A stretch of 64,000 nucleotides of DNA from Sphingobacteriales bacterium (GTDB taxonomy: Bacteria > Bacteroidota > Bacteroidia > Chitinophagales > Chitinophagaceae). The DNA lies in assembly GCA_016192105.1 (NCBI GenBank), contig JACPUV010000042.1:1-64000 (forward strand), read 5' to 3'. Each line of letters starts with the position of its first letter. Position 1 is the first letter of the stretch. Made by a program: the position numbers and the translations under genes. The notes under the pieces were generated by a model that was not told the DNA's origin, made no database searches, and worked only from the letters and a program-made list of their open reading frames with translations. This document shows, piece after piece, positions 39,740 through 50,420 of the stretch.

Positions 39740-40438
39740 TCAGGCTTTCTTTCTTACCGTCCGTTGCTCAATCCTTTTTTCAAACGATGTTCCCCTGAAT
39801 ACCCGGTGCACATAGATACCCGGTGTATGAACATGATCGGGGTTCAGTTCTCCGGCAGGAACCAGTTCTTCCACTTCCGCAATCGTGATCTTCCCGGCCA
39901 TGGCCATCAGCGGATTGAAATTCCGGGCTGTTTCCCTAAAGACCAGGTTGCCCTCCGTATCGGCTTTCCAGGCTTTTACGATTGCAAAATCCGCTTCAAA
40001 TGCCATTTCCAGCAAATACGCTTTCCCGTTAAACTGCCGGGTCTCTTTTCCTTCGGCCACTTCGGTGCCCACACCTGCCGGTGTAAAAACAGCCGGCATG
40101 CCGTATCCCGCGGCCAGGCAACGGGTGGCCAGCGTTCCCTGGGGAATCAGTTCCACTTCCAGTTCGCCACTGAGCAGTTGTCGTTCAAATTCCGCATTCT
40201 CCCCCACATAGGAAGCGATCATTTTCTTTACCTGTTTTTGTTTCAGCAGCAGCCCGATGCCAAAATCATCCACACCGGCGTTGTTGGAAATACAGGTGAG
40301 CTGACGGACGCCCTTCCTTACCAGGGCCGCTATGCAGTTCTCGGGAATTCCGCATAATCCAAACCCTCCCAGCATCAGGGTGGCTCCATCCGGTATATCA
40401 CGAATGGCTTCATCAGCCCCGTTCACAACTTTGTTCAT
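39740..40438 (-). CDS. scoA: 3-oxoacid CoA-transferase subunit A
   Basis: [38 protein letters not shown]. Confidence 0.93.
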   Translation of the reverse strand: MNKVVNGADEAIRDIPDGATLMLGGFGLCGIPENCIAALVRKGVRQLTCISNNAGVDDFGIGLLLKQKQVKKMIASYVGENAEFERQLLSGELEVELIPQGTLATRCLAAGYGMPAVFTPAGVGTEVAEGKETRQFNGKAYLLEMAFEADFAIVKAWKADTEGNLVFRETARNFNPLMAMAGKITIAEVEELVPAGELNPDHVHTPGIYVHRVFRGTSFEKRIEQRTVRKKA

Positions 40439-40521
40439 TGGTAAATGATTAGAAGGTAAAAGTAACAACTTGAACGGATACCAGCCAGGATGATTACAGG
40501 AAAGTAAAACAGGCTGCCCCG

Positions 40522-40905
40522 TTAGTTTGCCGAATCGATCCGGGGAATGAGCCGGCTGTTCTTTTTGAGTTTATTCGTGTCTGAACGGCGGTTCAGTGTA
40601 TCCATCAGGTCTTTCAGCAGCAGGGGGTGCGAGCGGTAATACCGGAAACTTTCCCGGAACTGGTCCTGGGAGACCTTATGCAGTTTCAGCACCTGGCTGT
40701 ACAGCTCGATCTCCTGCTTTTTTTTATCCAGTGCGGTATCTTTTACCACCAGGTAATTGTTGATGAACAGATCAGCCCGTATGAGGTCCCAGAGCACATC
40801 CTCCATCTGCTGCCGGCTGAGCAGTTTTGCCGGTACCGCTTCTTTTTTCTTACAGGCTGAAAAGAAGACCGCAATAACAAAAACCAGGAACAGGCCTTTT
40901 CTCAT
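40522..40905 (-). CDS. DUF4296 domain-containing lipoprotein
   Basis: Lipobox [26 protein letters not shown]. Confidence 0.8.
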   Translation of the reverse strand: MRKGLFLVFVIAVFFSACKKKEAVPAKLLSRQQMEDVLWDLIRADLFINNYLVVKDTALDKKKQEIELYSQVLKLHKVSQDQFRESFRYYRSHPLLLKDLMDTLNRRSDTNKLKKNSRLIPRIDSAN

Positions 40906-41819
40906 TTCAGGTCTTTATACAAATTTGAGTTGGTGATATCCAGGCGGACCAGCAGGTCTTTGGCCCTGCTTTTCTGTTCATTCCCGGCTTTGCTGAAAAT
41001 TTTTACCAGTTCATTGCCCTTCCCCTGGAAAAAAAGCTGCAGGATCATGGAATTCGGGTTCTCCGTATTAATCGTATTCAGAAAATTAAGGCTGTTGATG
41101 ATCCCGCTGCGCCCGGCTTCCTCGTTCTCAAAAAAAACATCTATGCCTGAACGGTAGTACGAATAGAACACATCATGCATCAGCGCGAAGCGGCTGTTGT
41201 TCATATTTTCGGCCAGCCAGTAGCGGTTCCGCAGCCCTTCAAAGGATTTCCAGCCGGTGATATCCCGGCTGTCCGGCGCATTGTTCACGATATTCCAGGC
41301 TTTCTGGAAAAACAGGTCGCCGCCCCGGAGTGAATAGGAATCATAATCAAACCCCAGGATGATATTCACGTAGTAGGCCAGGATGGCGGTGAGGTTGGCA
41401 GCCATCGGGTCATTCCCCTGCACCCGGTTCTCATTGAATTCGATGGGCTGAAATTCCTGGTACTTAAAAACAATATTATCATCCTGGAAATTCAACAGCG
41501 GTGAATCATACGTGGTATTATAAGCGGGCCGGGCGGCCTGTACCGTCATTTTCCCTTTGAATACATTGCCCCCGAGGTCCTGCTCGATCGTGATCAGGAA
41601 ACTGCACTGGATTTTCTCTGATGGCTGAAACACATCATTGGTCCATTTGCGGCTGTTCAGGAAATTGGTCAGCCCGGTTTGCAGGGTCTGAAATATTTTT
41701 TTATCCACCTGGGTGCTTACCTTACTGGTAATGACCGAAAGACGGGCCAGTATCTCCTGGCTCTGCCCGGAGCAGGCGAAAAAGATAACTGGCAGGATCA
41801 GCAATAATTTTTTACGCAT
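40902..41819 (-). CDS. DUF4835 family protein (PorD-like T9SS-associated)
   Basis: Signal peptide, FNSRKWTNDVF-type motif, position downstream of coaBC. Confidence 0.8.
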   Translation of the reverse strand: MRKKLLLILPVIFFACSGQSQEILARLSVITSKVSTQVDKKIFQTLQTGLTNFLNSRKWTNDVFQPSEKIQCSFLITIEQDLGGNVFKGKMTVQAARPAYNTTYDSPLLNFQDDNIVFKYQEFQPIEFNENRVQGNDPMAANLTAILAYYVNIILGFDYDSYSLRGGDLFFQKAWNIVNNAPDSRDITGWKSFEGLRNRYWLAENMNNSRFALMHDVFYSYYRSGIDVFFENEEAGRSGIINSLNFLNTINTENPNSMILQLFFQGKGNELVKIFSKAGNEQKSRAKDLLVRLDITNSNLYKDLK

Positions 41820-43008
41820 AATGCAGGCGGATTAGGGTATCAACAATATCAGCGGCCACTTCATTTTTTGATTTGGTTTCAAAAGGGAATTCCCGGCCAT
41901 CCCTTGCAAAAATGGTTATTTTATTCGTGTCTTTCCCAAAGCCGGCTCCCGGGTCATTCAATGAATTCAATACGATAAGATCCGCATTCTTTTTCTCCAG
42001 TTTTTCCAGGGCATTCATCTTTTCCTGATCCGTTTCCAGGGCAAACCCCAGCAGTACCTGGCCTTCTCTTTTGGTCTCTCCCAGGCTTTTCAGGATATCT
42101 GTTGTCCTTTTTAAATCAATGCTGAGTGCAGCTCCTGTCTTCTTGATCTTCCGGTCAGCTGTAACAACCGGAGTATAATCGGCCACCGCGGCAGCCATCA
42201 CCCCGATATCCGAAGCAGGGAACCGTTCCCGGCAGGCTGTAAACATCTGCTCAGCTGTCTGAACCCGGATGATATCAATACCCGGCAAAGAAAGATCCGC
42301 TGCGGAGGGACCCAGCACCAGGGTAACGGATGCACCCCGCTGCTGTAATTCTTTTGCAACAGCTATCCCCATTTTTCCGGAGGAATGATTGCCGATAAAA
42401 CGAACCGGGTCAATCGGTTCGTATGTAGGTCCGGCTGTAACAAGCGCTTTTTTTCCCTGCAGGGGGCCCTGTTTAAAAATATAGTGCCGGAGGTAACCGA
42501 TAATTTGTTCCGGTTCAGCCATTCTTCCTTCTCCTGTTAATCCACTGGCGAGATCACCTGTACCTACCGGTATGATCTTATTGCCAAATGACTCCAGTAG
42601 TTCCAGGTTCGCCCGGGTGGACGGATGGCGCCACATGTCTTCGTCCATGGCCGGGGCCAGTACCACCGGGCAGGTAGCAGAAAGATAAACGGCCAGCAGG
42701 AGATTATCACAGCCTCCCCGGGCCATTTTAGCCATCGTATTGCAACTAAGGGGGGCAACGAGGAACAGATCGGCCCAGCGGCCCAGCATCACATGATTGG
42801 ACCAGCCCTGTTCATCAAACAAACCGCTCAGTACCGGGTTGCGGCTGAGGGTGGCCAATGTAAGGGGGGAAACAAAATCCCTGGCGGCGGGCGTCATGAT
42901 CACTTTTACTTCCGCCCCCTGCTTCACCAGTTCCCTGACCAGTAATACAGTCTTGTAAGCGGCAATACTGCCCGTAATCCCGACGATTATTTTTTTCCCT
43001 TGCGGCAT
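41812..43008 (-). CDS. coaBC: Bifunctional phosphopantothenoylcysteine decarboxylase/phosphopantothenate-cysteine ligase
   Basis: IIVGITGSIAAYKT, VLAPAMDEDMW, VTAGPTYEPIDPVRFIGNHSSGKMG. Confidence 0.95.
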   Translation of the reverse strand: MPQGKKIIVGITGSIAAYKTVLLVRELVKQGAEVKVIMTPAARDFVSPLTLATLSRNPVLSGLFDEQGWSNHVMLGRWADLFLVAPLSCNTMAKMARGGCDNLLLAVYLSATCPVVLAPAMDEDMWRHPSTRANLELLESFGNKIIPVGTGDLASGLTGEGRMAEPEQIIGYLRHYIFKQGPLQGKKALVTAGPTYEPIDPVRFIGNHSSGKMGIAVAKELQQRGASVTLVLGPSAADLSLPGIDIIRVQTAEQMFTACRERFPASDIGVMAAAVADYTPVVTADRKIKKTGAALSIDLKRTTDILKSLGETKREGQVLLGFALETDQEKMNALEKLEKKNADLIVLNSLNDPGAGFGKDTNKITIFARDGREFPFETKSKNEVAADIVDTLIRLHYA

Positions 43009-43072
43009 GCTTTTCAAAATTACCATTTACTTGCAAAAGGACATAACCTGTACAGTAAATAGCTGTTAAAAA

Positions 43073-43104
43073 AAGGGCTGTATCACATAACCGATACAGC
43101 CCTC
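43073..43104 (-). terminator. Terminator of the rpoZ-like gene
   Basis: GGGCTGTATC...GATACAGCCC with T-run on the minus strand. Confidence 0.75.
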
Positions 43105-43124
43105 TTAATGAATTCAGTCCGGGA

Positions 43125-43466
43125 TCAGCTGAACAATTCGTCGTCTCCTTTGCGGAAATACACTTTGTCCTCCATAAATTCCTGGGTAGCCAGCAGGGCC
43201 GGGTTCGGCATCCTTTCATAGGCCCGGGAAATTTCAATCTGCTCCTTGTTCTCGTGGATCTCTTCCAGGCTGTCTGTATGACTGGCAAATTCTTCCAGTT
43301 TATTGTGCAGTTCTTCTTTCAGGGAAATATTGATCTGGTTGGCCCGCTTGCCGACAATGGAAATCGATTCATATAAATTGCCTGTTTTAGCCTTGATATC
43401 ATCAAGGTTGCGGGTTTCCACATTGTTGGTGATCCCGGCACTAAGCTGGCGTCTTAATTTGCTCAT
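43125..43466 (-). CDS. rpoZ: DNA-directed RNA polymerase omega subunit family protein
   Basis: Bacteroidota-type omega (NLYESISIVGKRANQI) between bamD and coaBC. Confidence 0.85.
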   Translation of the reverse strand: MSKLRRQLSAGITNNVETRNLDDIKAKTGNLYESISIVGKRANQINISLKEELHNKLEEFASHTDSLEEIHENKEQIEISRAYERMPNPALLATQEFMEDKVYFRKGDDELFS

Positions 43467-44304
43467 TGTTCAGATTTTTAATAGTTGACTGTGATAAATT
43501 TAAAAAAGATTCTGCTTCTTTTTTCAGTTTGCTGTCCGGGAAACGGTCGGAAAACTCATAACACTCGTTGATCACCTGTTCAAACCGCTCTACTTTTTTC
43601 TCCTCCACGCTCATTTCCGCATACCGGTAATAGGATTTAATGATCATCAGCTTGTACTCGTCCGCCTTCATGGACTCCGGGTAATTATTCAACAGCACGG
43701 AAAAAGCCACACCGGCCGCCCTGTACTGACCCAGGTCGTAGTACAATTGGGCGCTCCGCAGGTCCTTCAGCTCCATTTTAGCCCGGCAGATATCAATAAT
43801 CTCATTCGCTTCTTTAATACGGGCCGACCCCGGATGCGTGTTGATAAAGGTCTGCAGCATCCCCATGGCCTTCACGGTATTGGTCTGGTCCAGTTCCGCT
43901 TTGGGCGACTGCTTATAAAAAGAATAGGCCCGCATGAAATCCATCTCCTCTGCCTTGGGGCTGTTGGGAAAGATCTCCAGGAAACTCTTGAATAAGTTTT
44001 CGGCGTTCATATAATCCGCCAGGTTATAGGCACAATAGGCATACTTATAATAAATGTCCTGGAACTCAGGCGTGGTCTTATAATAAGGCATAATGTCCTC
44101 GTAAACCTGCTGGGCCTTGGTGTACTGTTTCTTTACAAAGAACTGCTCCGCCATCCGTAGCTTATAGGCCGGATCGGGGTTTTTGAGCAGCTTGGTCATG
44201 CTCTTTCCGCAACTGCTCAGCAGGATGCCGGCCGCTACTATTCCGGTCAATAGAAAAAGGAATACGTTTTTTAAACGGCTGACACGGTTTATGGTGTACT
44301 TCAT
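43441..44304 (-). CDS. bamD: Outer membrane assembly lipoprotein BamD
   Basis: Lipobox LLSSCGKS, TPR-like YTKAQQVYEDIMPYY, FPNSPKAEEMDFMRAYSFYKQSP. Confidence 0.9.
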   Translation of the reverse strand: MKYTINRVSRLKNVFLFLLTGIVAAGILLSSCGKSMTKLLKNPDPAYKLRMAEQFFVKKQYTKAQQVYEDIMPYYKTTPEFQDIYYKYAYCAYNLADYMNAENLFKSFLEIFPNSPKAEEMDFMRAYSFYKQSPKAELDQTNTVKAMGMLQTFINTHPGSARIKEANEIIDICRAKMELKDLRSAQLYYDLGQYRAAGVAFSVLLNNYPESMKADEYKLMIIKSYYRYAEMSVEEKKVERFEQVINECYEFSDRFPDSKLKKEAESFLNLSQSTIKNLNNEQIKTPA

Positions 44305-44430
44305 AAAAGGAGTGCAAAGTTAACTGATAGCAGCAAAACTTACATAAAAAAGATGAGCCGCCAAAAACGGACCGTTAAGGTTAATATAAAGCTGTAACTG
44401 AAGCATTTAGGCAGTTACGGAAAAAAACAA

Positions 44431-44454
44431 CCCTCCCGGAATAATCCGGGAGGG
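44431..44454 (-). terminator. Terminator of the OmpA-family gene
   Basis: CCCTCCCGGA-TTAT-TCCGGGAGGG followed by a T-rich run on the minus strand. Confidence 0.8.
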
Positions 44455-44480
44455 TATTTATAAGCAAAAAGTAAAATCGA

Positions 44481-46238
44481 TTAGTTCTTGCGGAGGTTGG
44501 GGTGAGGAGGCTCTACCCTGTTCGGTCCGTCTTCACCTTCAGCAGCGGCACGCAGGTCAACGGTATTACAGTCGCCGCCTTCCTGGCCGTAGTTAAAGAT
44601 AAAACGATCCTGGCTGATGCCTTCTTTGTCCACGAAATAGTTGATCACGGAATTAACATGATCCCAGCTCAGCTGCTGTTCTTTCTTATTGGAAGAGCAA
44701 TAGCCAACTACCACCACTTTACAGCTGGGGTTGTTGCGCAATTTAGCAGCTACAGTTGCCAGTACAGCTTTTGCATCATCGCTCAGTTTGTTGGAACCGG
44801 CTTTGAAGGAAACGCTCGGTAAAACACCCATTAAAGTAGCGCAATCAGTGGTTTCTTTTTTGAATAAACCGGGGCATTTTTCCGGATCCGGGCAGGCAAC
44901 AGGGCACTTACCAACACCATCCGCATCAACCGGCTGGCAATAGGTCGGAGTGATCAGTTCTTTATCCTTACAATCAGGAACGCCATCACCATCTGTATCA
45001 AGGCTTACCCCGTGAGAGTCAACCGGGCAACCGGCAGGGGTTTGTTCGCGGTCAAACTGGTCCGTTACACCATCGCCATCTGTATCGGGTAATACGGGTT
45101 TGGGCAGGCGCATCAGGCGGGGGTTGCGGATTTCGCTGTAGGCATAATCCAGGGGATTCAGCCACCACAGGGGTTCCACAGATTTCGCACCCAGGTTAAT
45201 ATTCAGACCCAGTGATAAATAGTTATAGGAATCGAAGTCACGGGTCAGGACGGCATCACCTACCGCACTTTCCTGCCAGCGCTGACCATCCAGCAGGTCA
45301 TCCTTTACGAATGTCCAGCGGTCTTCCAGGGCCAGGTTCAGCCTGTTGCTGAGCTTGAATGCGATACCGGCACCAACCGTACCGGAGGGTTTGAACGTAT
45401 TGCCGAATAATTTCGGGCGGCGGTCACCCTGGTTTTCAGCGTCCGTTTCAAAACTGCCGTCCAGTACTTTCTTCATATTCTTGATGAAATCCCTGCGGTT
45501 TTTATAGGCCGCCTGGTCGATCGCGTTGAAATCATATTTCGTGTTGTTACGATCCCCGTTCAGTGCATTCACTTTTGTATCGTAAACTGAACCACCGATA
45601 CCGGCAAATCCATATACATTGAAACCGGTCTTGGATTTGTGGAACCGTACATTGTTCAGGGTGATCACCCCTTCCAGGCTCAGGTCCTGGACCTTTGTCT
45701 TGTAGTTGTAGAACACTTTCTCATAAGCCCTGTCCCTGTCAGCCAGGTTACCGGTCCAATGGTACACACTGGAATACTGGGTAACGGTACCGTTCGGTCC
45801 GGATGTCTGGTTAAAAGGAGCAGAATACATCTGGGCGGCAGAACCGAGGTTAGCTCCCCAGGCGGGGTTCTTAGCAAAGTTTTCAGCCTGCCGGAAACTG
45901 TATCCTTTACCAATACCATACAGGTACTCTAACCGCAGTGAGAAAATATACCCAAAGGCTTTCCGTACGTGCGCTCCAAAACCCGGAGAAACAAACTGGG
46001 CAGGAATATCACCACTTACCTGAAACAATCCACCTTTAATACCAATTTCCCACTGGTTGCGGGGTTTGGAAGGAAAATTATAAGTCCCATTCAGAAATTC
46101 GGTATGCTGCGGCATCCTTTTCGCGGGAACAAGGGAAGAATCTTTAACGTCATAACTGGTACCCACCCTTTGTGAGAAACCGTAAGACGCCAGCAGACAG
46201 AAACTGACTGCCAGTAATAAGTACTTTTTGCTTGCCAT
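44481..46238 (-). CDS. OmpA family protein with thrombospondin type 3-like repeats
   Basis: DTDGDGVTDQFDREQTPAGCPVDSHGV, C-terminal OmpA-like domain. Confidence 0.9.
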   Translation of the reverse strand: MASKKYLLLAVSFCLLASYGFSQRVGTSYDVKDSSLVPAKRMPQHTEFLNGTYNFPSKPRNQWEIGIKGGLFQVSGDIPAQFVSPGFGAHVRKAFGYIFSLRLEYLYGIGKGYSFRQAENFAKNPAWGANLGSAAQMYSAPFNQTSGPNGTVTQYSSVYHWTGNLADRDRAYEKVFYNYKTKVQDLSLEGVITLNNVRFHKSKTGFNVYGFAGIGGSVYDTKVNALNGDRNNTKYDFNAIDQAAYKNRRDFIKNMKKVLDGSFETDAENQGDRRPKLFGNTFKPSGTVGAGIAFKLSNRLNLALEDRWTFVKDDLLDGQRWQESAVGDAVLTRDFDSYNYLSLGLNINLGAKSVEPLWWLNPLDYAYSEIRNPRLMRLPKPVLPDTDGDGVTDQFDREQTPAGCPVDSHGVSLDTDGDGVPDCKDKELITPTYCQPVDADGVGKCPVACPDPEKCPGLFKKETTDCATLMGVLPSVSFKAGSNKLSDDAKAVLATVAAKLRNNPSCKVVVVGYCSSNKKEQQLSWDHVNSVINYFVDKEGISQDRFIFNYGQEGGDCNTVDLRAAAEGEDGPNRVEPPHPNLRKN

Positions 46239-46434
46239 AACTAAGGATTAAGATTTGTGAACAATGTCCTAAATAATACGCAAAAATATTAAATGGGGAT
46301 TAAATAACAAATTTTTAAATCATTTATTTGCCCTTTTGGGCTTTATTTTTCAATTACTTAGTCAATTTTCGGGCTTATTTTGTTGCATCAGCAAACAATT
46401 ATTTTTTTGCCCGTAAATTGCTGCTTTTTTGGTA

Positions 46435-47397
46435 ATGCAACTACCCATCGAACTCATCCAGGACGAGCTGAAGATTTTTGAACACCGCTTCAAAGAAGCT
46501 GTTCGCAGTAATGCCCCGCTGCTTGACCGCATCATGCGGTATGTGGTGAAAAGAAAAGGTAAGCAGCTGCGACCGATGTTCGTGTTGCTTTCCGCCAAGC
46601 TTTGCGGACCCGTAAACGAAGATGCCTACCGGGCCGCTTCCCTCGTTGAAATCCTTCATACTGCGACACTTGTGCATGATGATGTGGTGGACGACTCCAT
46701 GGAAAGAAGGGGCTTTTTCTCCACTTACGCACTCTGGAAAGCAAAGGCCAATGTACTGATCGGCGATTACCTTTTAGCCAAAGGACTACTTTTATCCCTT
46801 GACAATAAGGACTACCGTATTCTACATATTTTGTCGGATGCGGTCCGTAAAATGAGTGAAGGCGAATTGCTGCAACTGGAAAAAGCCAGGAGCCTGAACA
46901 TGAAAGAAGAGATCTACTACGAGATTATACGTAATAAAACGGCCTCTTTACTGGCTTCAGCCTGTGCAGCGGGCGCCTGGTCATCGAGCCAGGACGAAGG
47001 CATAACCGAAAAAATGCGCCAATTCGGGGAAAAAACCGGTATGGCTTTCCAGATAAAAGACGACCTTTTCGATTATGCCAGTGAAAATGTGGGCAAACCC
47101 ACCGGCAATGATATCAAGGAAAAAAAATTGACCCTGCCCCTGATCTTTACCCTGAATAACACAGATAAAGAGACCCGCAGAAAAATTATTTATATCGTAA
47201 AAAATAATAACCAGGATAAAGCAAAAGTGAAGTGGGTGATCGATAAAGTGACCGAAACCGGCGGGATCCGCTATGCTACGGAGAAAATGATCGCCTATAA
47301 AAAAGAAGCGCTCGATATCCTGCACAGTTTCCCGGAAAATGCCGCCCGCAAAGGACTGGAAGATATGGTGCTCTTTGTGACCGACCGGAAGTATTGA
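46435..47397 (+). CDS. Polyprenyl synthetase family protein
   Basis: GKQLRPMFVLL, LVHDDVVDDSMERRG, FQIKDDLFDYA. Confidence 0.93.
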   Translation: MQLPIELIQDELKIFEHRFKEAVRSNAPLLDRIMRYVVKRKGKQLRPMFVLLSAKLCGPVNEDAYRAASLVEILHTATLVHDDVVDDSMERRGFFSTYALWKAKANVLIGDYLLAKGLLLSLDNKDYRILHILSDAVRKMSEGELLQLEKARSLNMKEEIYYEIIRNKTASLLASACAAGAWSSSQDEGITEKMRQFGEKTGMAFQIKDDLFDYASENVGKPTGNDIKEKKLTLPLIFTLNNTDKETRRKIIYIVKNNNQDKAKVKWVIDKVTETGGIRYATEKMIAYKKEALDILHSFPENAARKGLEDMVLFVTDRKY

Positions 47398-47431
47398 CCC
47401 CGGTGGCCTGTAAACAGACTGATAACTCCCC

Positions 47432-49129
47432 ATGCAAAAAAGATGGAACATACTGGAAGCGGATGCGGGTAAAGTTTCTTCTTTACAGCAAACTCTTAAA
47501 ATCCACCCCGTCCTCTGCCGGATCCTCGTGCAACGGGGAATTGAGACTTATGAACAGGCCCGGGAGTATTTCCGGCCCCGGCTGGAAACCCTGCACAGCC
47601 CCTGGCTGATGAAGGATATGGACAAGGCCGTGAACCGGATCCTCCGCGCGACCGGTCAGCAGGAAAAAATACTGGTATTCGGTGATTATGATGTGGACGG
47701 AACTACGGCTGTTGCCAGTATGTACCGGTTCCTGAAAAAATTTCATACCCGGCTTGAGTTTTATATCCCCCACCGCTATCGGGAAGGATATGGCATCAGT
47801 AAAGCCGGTATTGATTTTGCAAAGGAGAACGGCTTTACGCTTATCATCTCACTCGATTGCGGCATTAAATCGGTTGATCTTGTTCGTTATGCAGCGGAAC
47901 TGGGTATTGATTTCATTGTCTGCGATCACCACCTGCCGGATGAGACCGTTCCCGATGCCGTGGCGATCCTGAATCCCAAACAAAAAGATTGCACTTACCC
48001 GTTTAAGGAATTGTGCGGATGCGGGGTCGGCTTTAAACTGATGTGTGCCCTGGCGGAACGAATGGACCTGCCCGCCGGTGCCGCTTATGAATACCTGGAC
48101 CTGCTGGCTACTGCAATCGCGGCAGACATTGTCCCTATGAACGGGGAAAACCGCGTCCTGGCCCATCATGGACTTATCAAAGCCAATAAAAATCCGAACT
48201 ACGGAATAAAAGCGCTGGCTACACTCAGTGGCCTGGTCAAAGAACTGCATATCACCAACCTCGTTTTTATGATTGCCCCGCGGGTGAATGCAGCCGGCAG
48301 AATGGATGATGCCCGGAAAGCCGTGCAGCTGTTTATCGCAGAAACAGCGCCGGAAGCATTGCACTATGCGGAACAGCTGCACAATGATAATACGGACCGT
48401 AAAGAAGCCGATAAGTCTATTACCGAAGAAGCCCTGGCCAGCATCCGGTCCAATGAAGAATGGATCGGCCGGAAATCCACCCTGGTATTTCAGCCGCACT
48501 GGCACAAAGGTGTGGTGGGCATTGTGGCATCCCGCCTGATCGAACATTTTTACCGGCCTACGATCGTACTGACCCGGTCCGGAGATTATGCCGCCGGCAG
48601 CGCCCGCAGCGTGCCCGGCTTCAATCTCTACGAAGCCATCCATGCCTGCCGGGAACACCTGCTGGGTTATGGCGGGCATTTTGCGGCAGCGGGGATGACA
48701 CTTGAACTGGAACAGGTTGATGCATTCCGGGAAAAATTTGAATCCATCGTGTCTGCCAGTATCGAACCCCGTTTACTGATCCCTGAAATTATTATCGACG
48801 CGGAAATATCTTTAAAGGATATCCGGCAGCCGATCTATGATATCCTCTGCCAGATGGAACCCTATGGACCCGAAAACCTGCGCCCTGTTTTCCTGGCCCG
48901 CCGGTTGCAGAACACGGGCTACTCAAAAATTGTCAAAGAAGAGCATATCCGCTTTTCAGTAAAACAGGACAATGTAAGTATCACCGGTATCGGCTTTGGG
49001 ATGGCGGATAAATTTCCCCTGCTGCTCCAGTCAACCCCGCTGGATATCGTGTTTACCATTGATGAAAATGAATGGAAGGACACGAAATCACTTCAGCTCC
49101 GGGTGATCGATTTCCGTTTATCTCAATAA
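47432..49129 (+). CDS. recJ: Single-stranded-DNA-specific exonuclease RecJ
   Basis: FGDYDVDGTTAVASMYRFL, VCDHHLPDE, RVNAAGRMDDA, GYGGHFAAAGMTLE. Confidence 0.95.
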   Translation: MQKRWNILEADAGKVSSLQQTLKIHPVLCRILVQRGIETYEQAREYFRPRLETLHSPWLMKDMDKAVNRILRATGQQEKILVFGDYDVDGTTAVASMYRFLKKFHTRLEFYIPHRYREGYGISKAGIDFAKENGFTLIISLDCGIKSVDLVRYAAELGIDFIVCDHHLPDETVPDAVAILNPKQKDCTYPFKELCGCGVGFKLMCALAERMDLPAGAAYEYLDLLATAIAADIVPMNGENRVLAHHGLIKANKNPNYGIKALATLSGLVKELHITNLVFMIAPRVNAAGRMDDARKAVQLFIAETAPEALHYAEQLHNDNTDRKEADKSITEEALASIRSNEEWIGRKSTLVFQPHWHKGVVGIVASRLIEHFYRPTIVLTRSGDYAAGSARSVPGFNLYEAIHACREHLLGYGGHFAAAGMTLELEQVDAFREKFESIVSASIEPRLLIPEIIIDAEISLKDIRQPIYDILCQMEPYGPENLRPVFLARRLQNTGYSKIVKEEHIRFSVKQDNVSITGIGFGMADKFPLLLQSTPLDIVFTIDENEWKDTKSLQLRVIDFRLSQ

Positions 49130-49185
49130 CCCCGGCATCCTGTCGTTGTCTTTTCCGGCTTACCTTTGCTCCTGAAACTATTTAT

Positions 49186-50412
49186 ATGAGAAGATCGTTA
49201 CCCTTCCTGCCCCTGTGTGTGCTGCTGTTCATCTCATTGACTACCCGGGCACAAAGTAGTACCTCCACCCTGGATGTGGTCAGCTGGAACCTGGAGTGGT
49301 TTGGCGCTGCATCCGGCGGCCCTGCCAATGAGGACCTGCAGGAATCGAATGCAAAAAAAATCATGCGTTACCTCGATGCTGACCTCTATGGAGTGGTGGA
49401 AGTGGTGGATACGATGCGTTTTCGACGCCTGGTGGATTCACTGGGCAATGCTGAATACGGGTATTTTATCTCCCCGTTTTGCAGCAACAATACCACCGGC
49501 ACGGGAAACAGCTGGCTCTCCGGCCAGAAACTTGGTTTCATTTACCGAAAGTCCATCTTCACAAATGTCAGGACCCGGGGGCTGCTGCGCACCAGTTCAG
49601 CGGCCTATACCAGTTGGGCTTCCGGGCGCTTCCCGTATATGTTATCGGCAACTGCTACCATTAATAGCGTAAGCAAGGATATCAATTTCATCGTCATTCA
49701 CGGAAAAGCGGGCAGCACGGCCAGTGATTATGACCGGAGAAGAGCAGGTGCCCAGGAATTAAAAGATACCCTGGATGCCCAGTTTGCATCAACGATCAAT
49801 ATTATTATCGGTGACTACAACGATGCGCTGAACGGCACGATCTCCACCGGATCAGGACCTGAATCTTCTTACCAGCCGATCATCCTGGACAGCACCGATG
49901 CGGATCATTATAAATCCATCACCCTGCCCCTGGGGGTGGCCGGGCAAAGCAGTATGATCAACTTTCCCAATGTGGTGGACAACCATGTGATCTCGAATGA
50001 AGCCACACCTTTTTATGTGCTGAGTTCCGCCAAAATAAGAAATGATATAACCGCAGTGGTGCCCGACTATGCCACCGCTCATACTACCTCCGACCACTAC
50101 CCCGTTTTTTCCAATTACAGCCTGGAGGGGCTGATCACGGGAGTGCCGGTACTGAATCCTGCTGCATTCGGGATACAGGTAAGTCCCAATCCTTTTGGCA
50201 CAACATTGCGGATCAGGGCCACGAAATCGCTGACCAATACCACCATCCGGTTACTTAATATGCAGGGCGGGGTTATTTATCAGCAACCCATTGGTTTGAT
50301 AAGTGCGGGAATGATTTACACACCCAAATTACCCGCTTTACAAAGAGGTATTTATTTTTTACAGGTGGAAACGAGGCAACAACGGACCGTGATTAAACTT
50401 ACACACTTGTGA
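49186..50412 (+). CDS. Secreted endonuclease/exonuclease/phosphatase family protein with T9SS type A sorting domain
   Basis: SWNLEWFG, IIGDYNDAL, SDHYPVF; C-terminal VSPNPFGTTLRI...GIYFLQVET. Confidence 0.88.
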   Translation: MRRSLPFLPLCVLLFISLTTRAQSSTSTLDVVSWNLEWFGAASGGPANEDLQESNAKKIMRYLDADLYGVVEVVDTMRFRRLVDSLGNAEYGYFISPFCSNNTTGTGNSWLSGQKLGFIYRKSIFTNVRTRGLLRTSSAAYTSWASGRFPYMLSATATINSVSKDINFIVIHGKAGSTASDYDRRRAGAQELKDTLDAQFASTINIIIGDYNDALNGTISTGSGPESSYQPIILDSTDADHYKSITLPLGVAGQSSMINFPNVVDNHVISNEATPFYVLSSAKIRNDITAVVPDYATAHTTSDHYPVFSNYSLEGLITGVPVLNPAAFGIQVSPNPFGTTLRIRATKSLTNTTIRLLNMQGGVIYQQPIGLISAGMIYTPKLPALQRGIYFLQVETRQQRTVIKLTHL

Positions 50413-50420
50413 AAGGGATA

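Noticed and set aside
47849-48679. 276-aa minus-strand ORF opposite recJ
   Set aside because: Antisense shadow of conserved recJ
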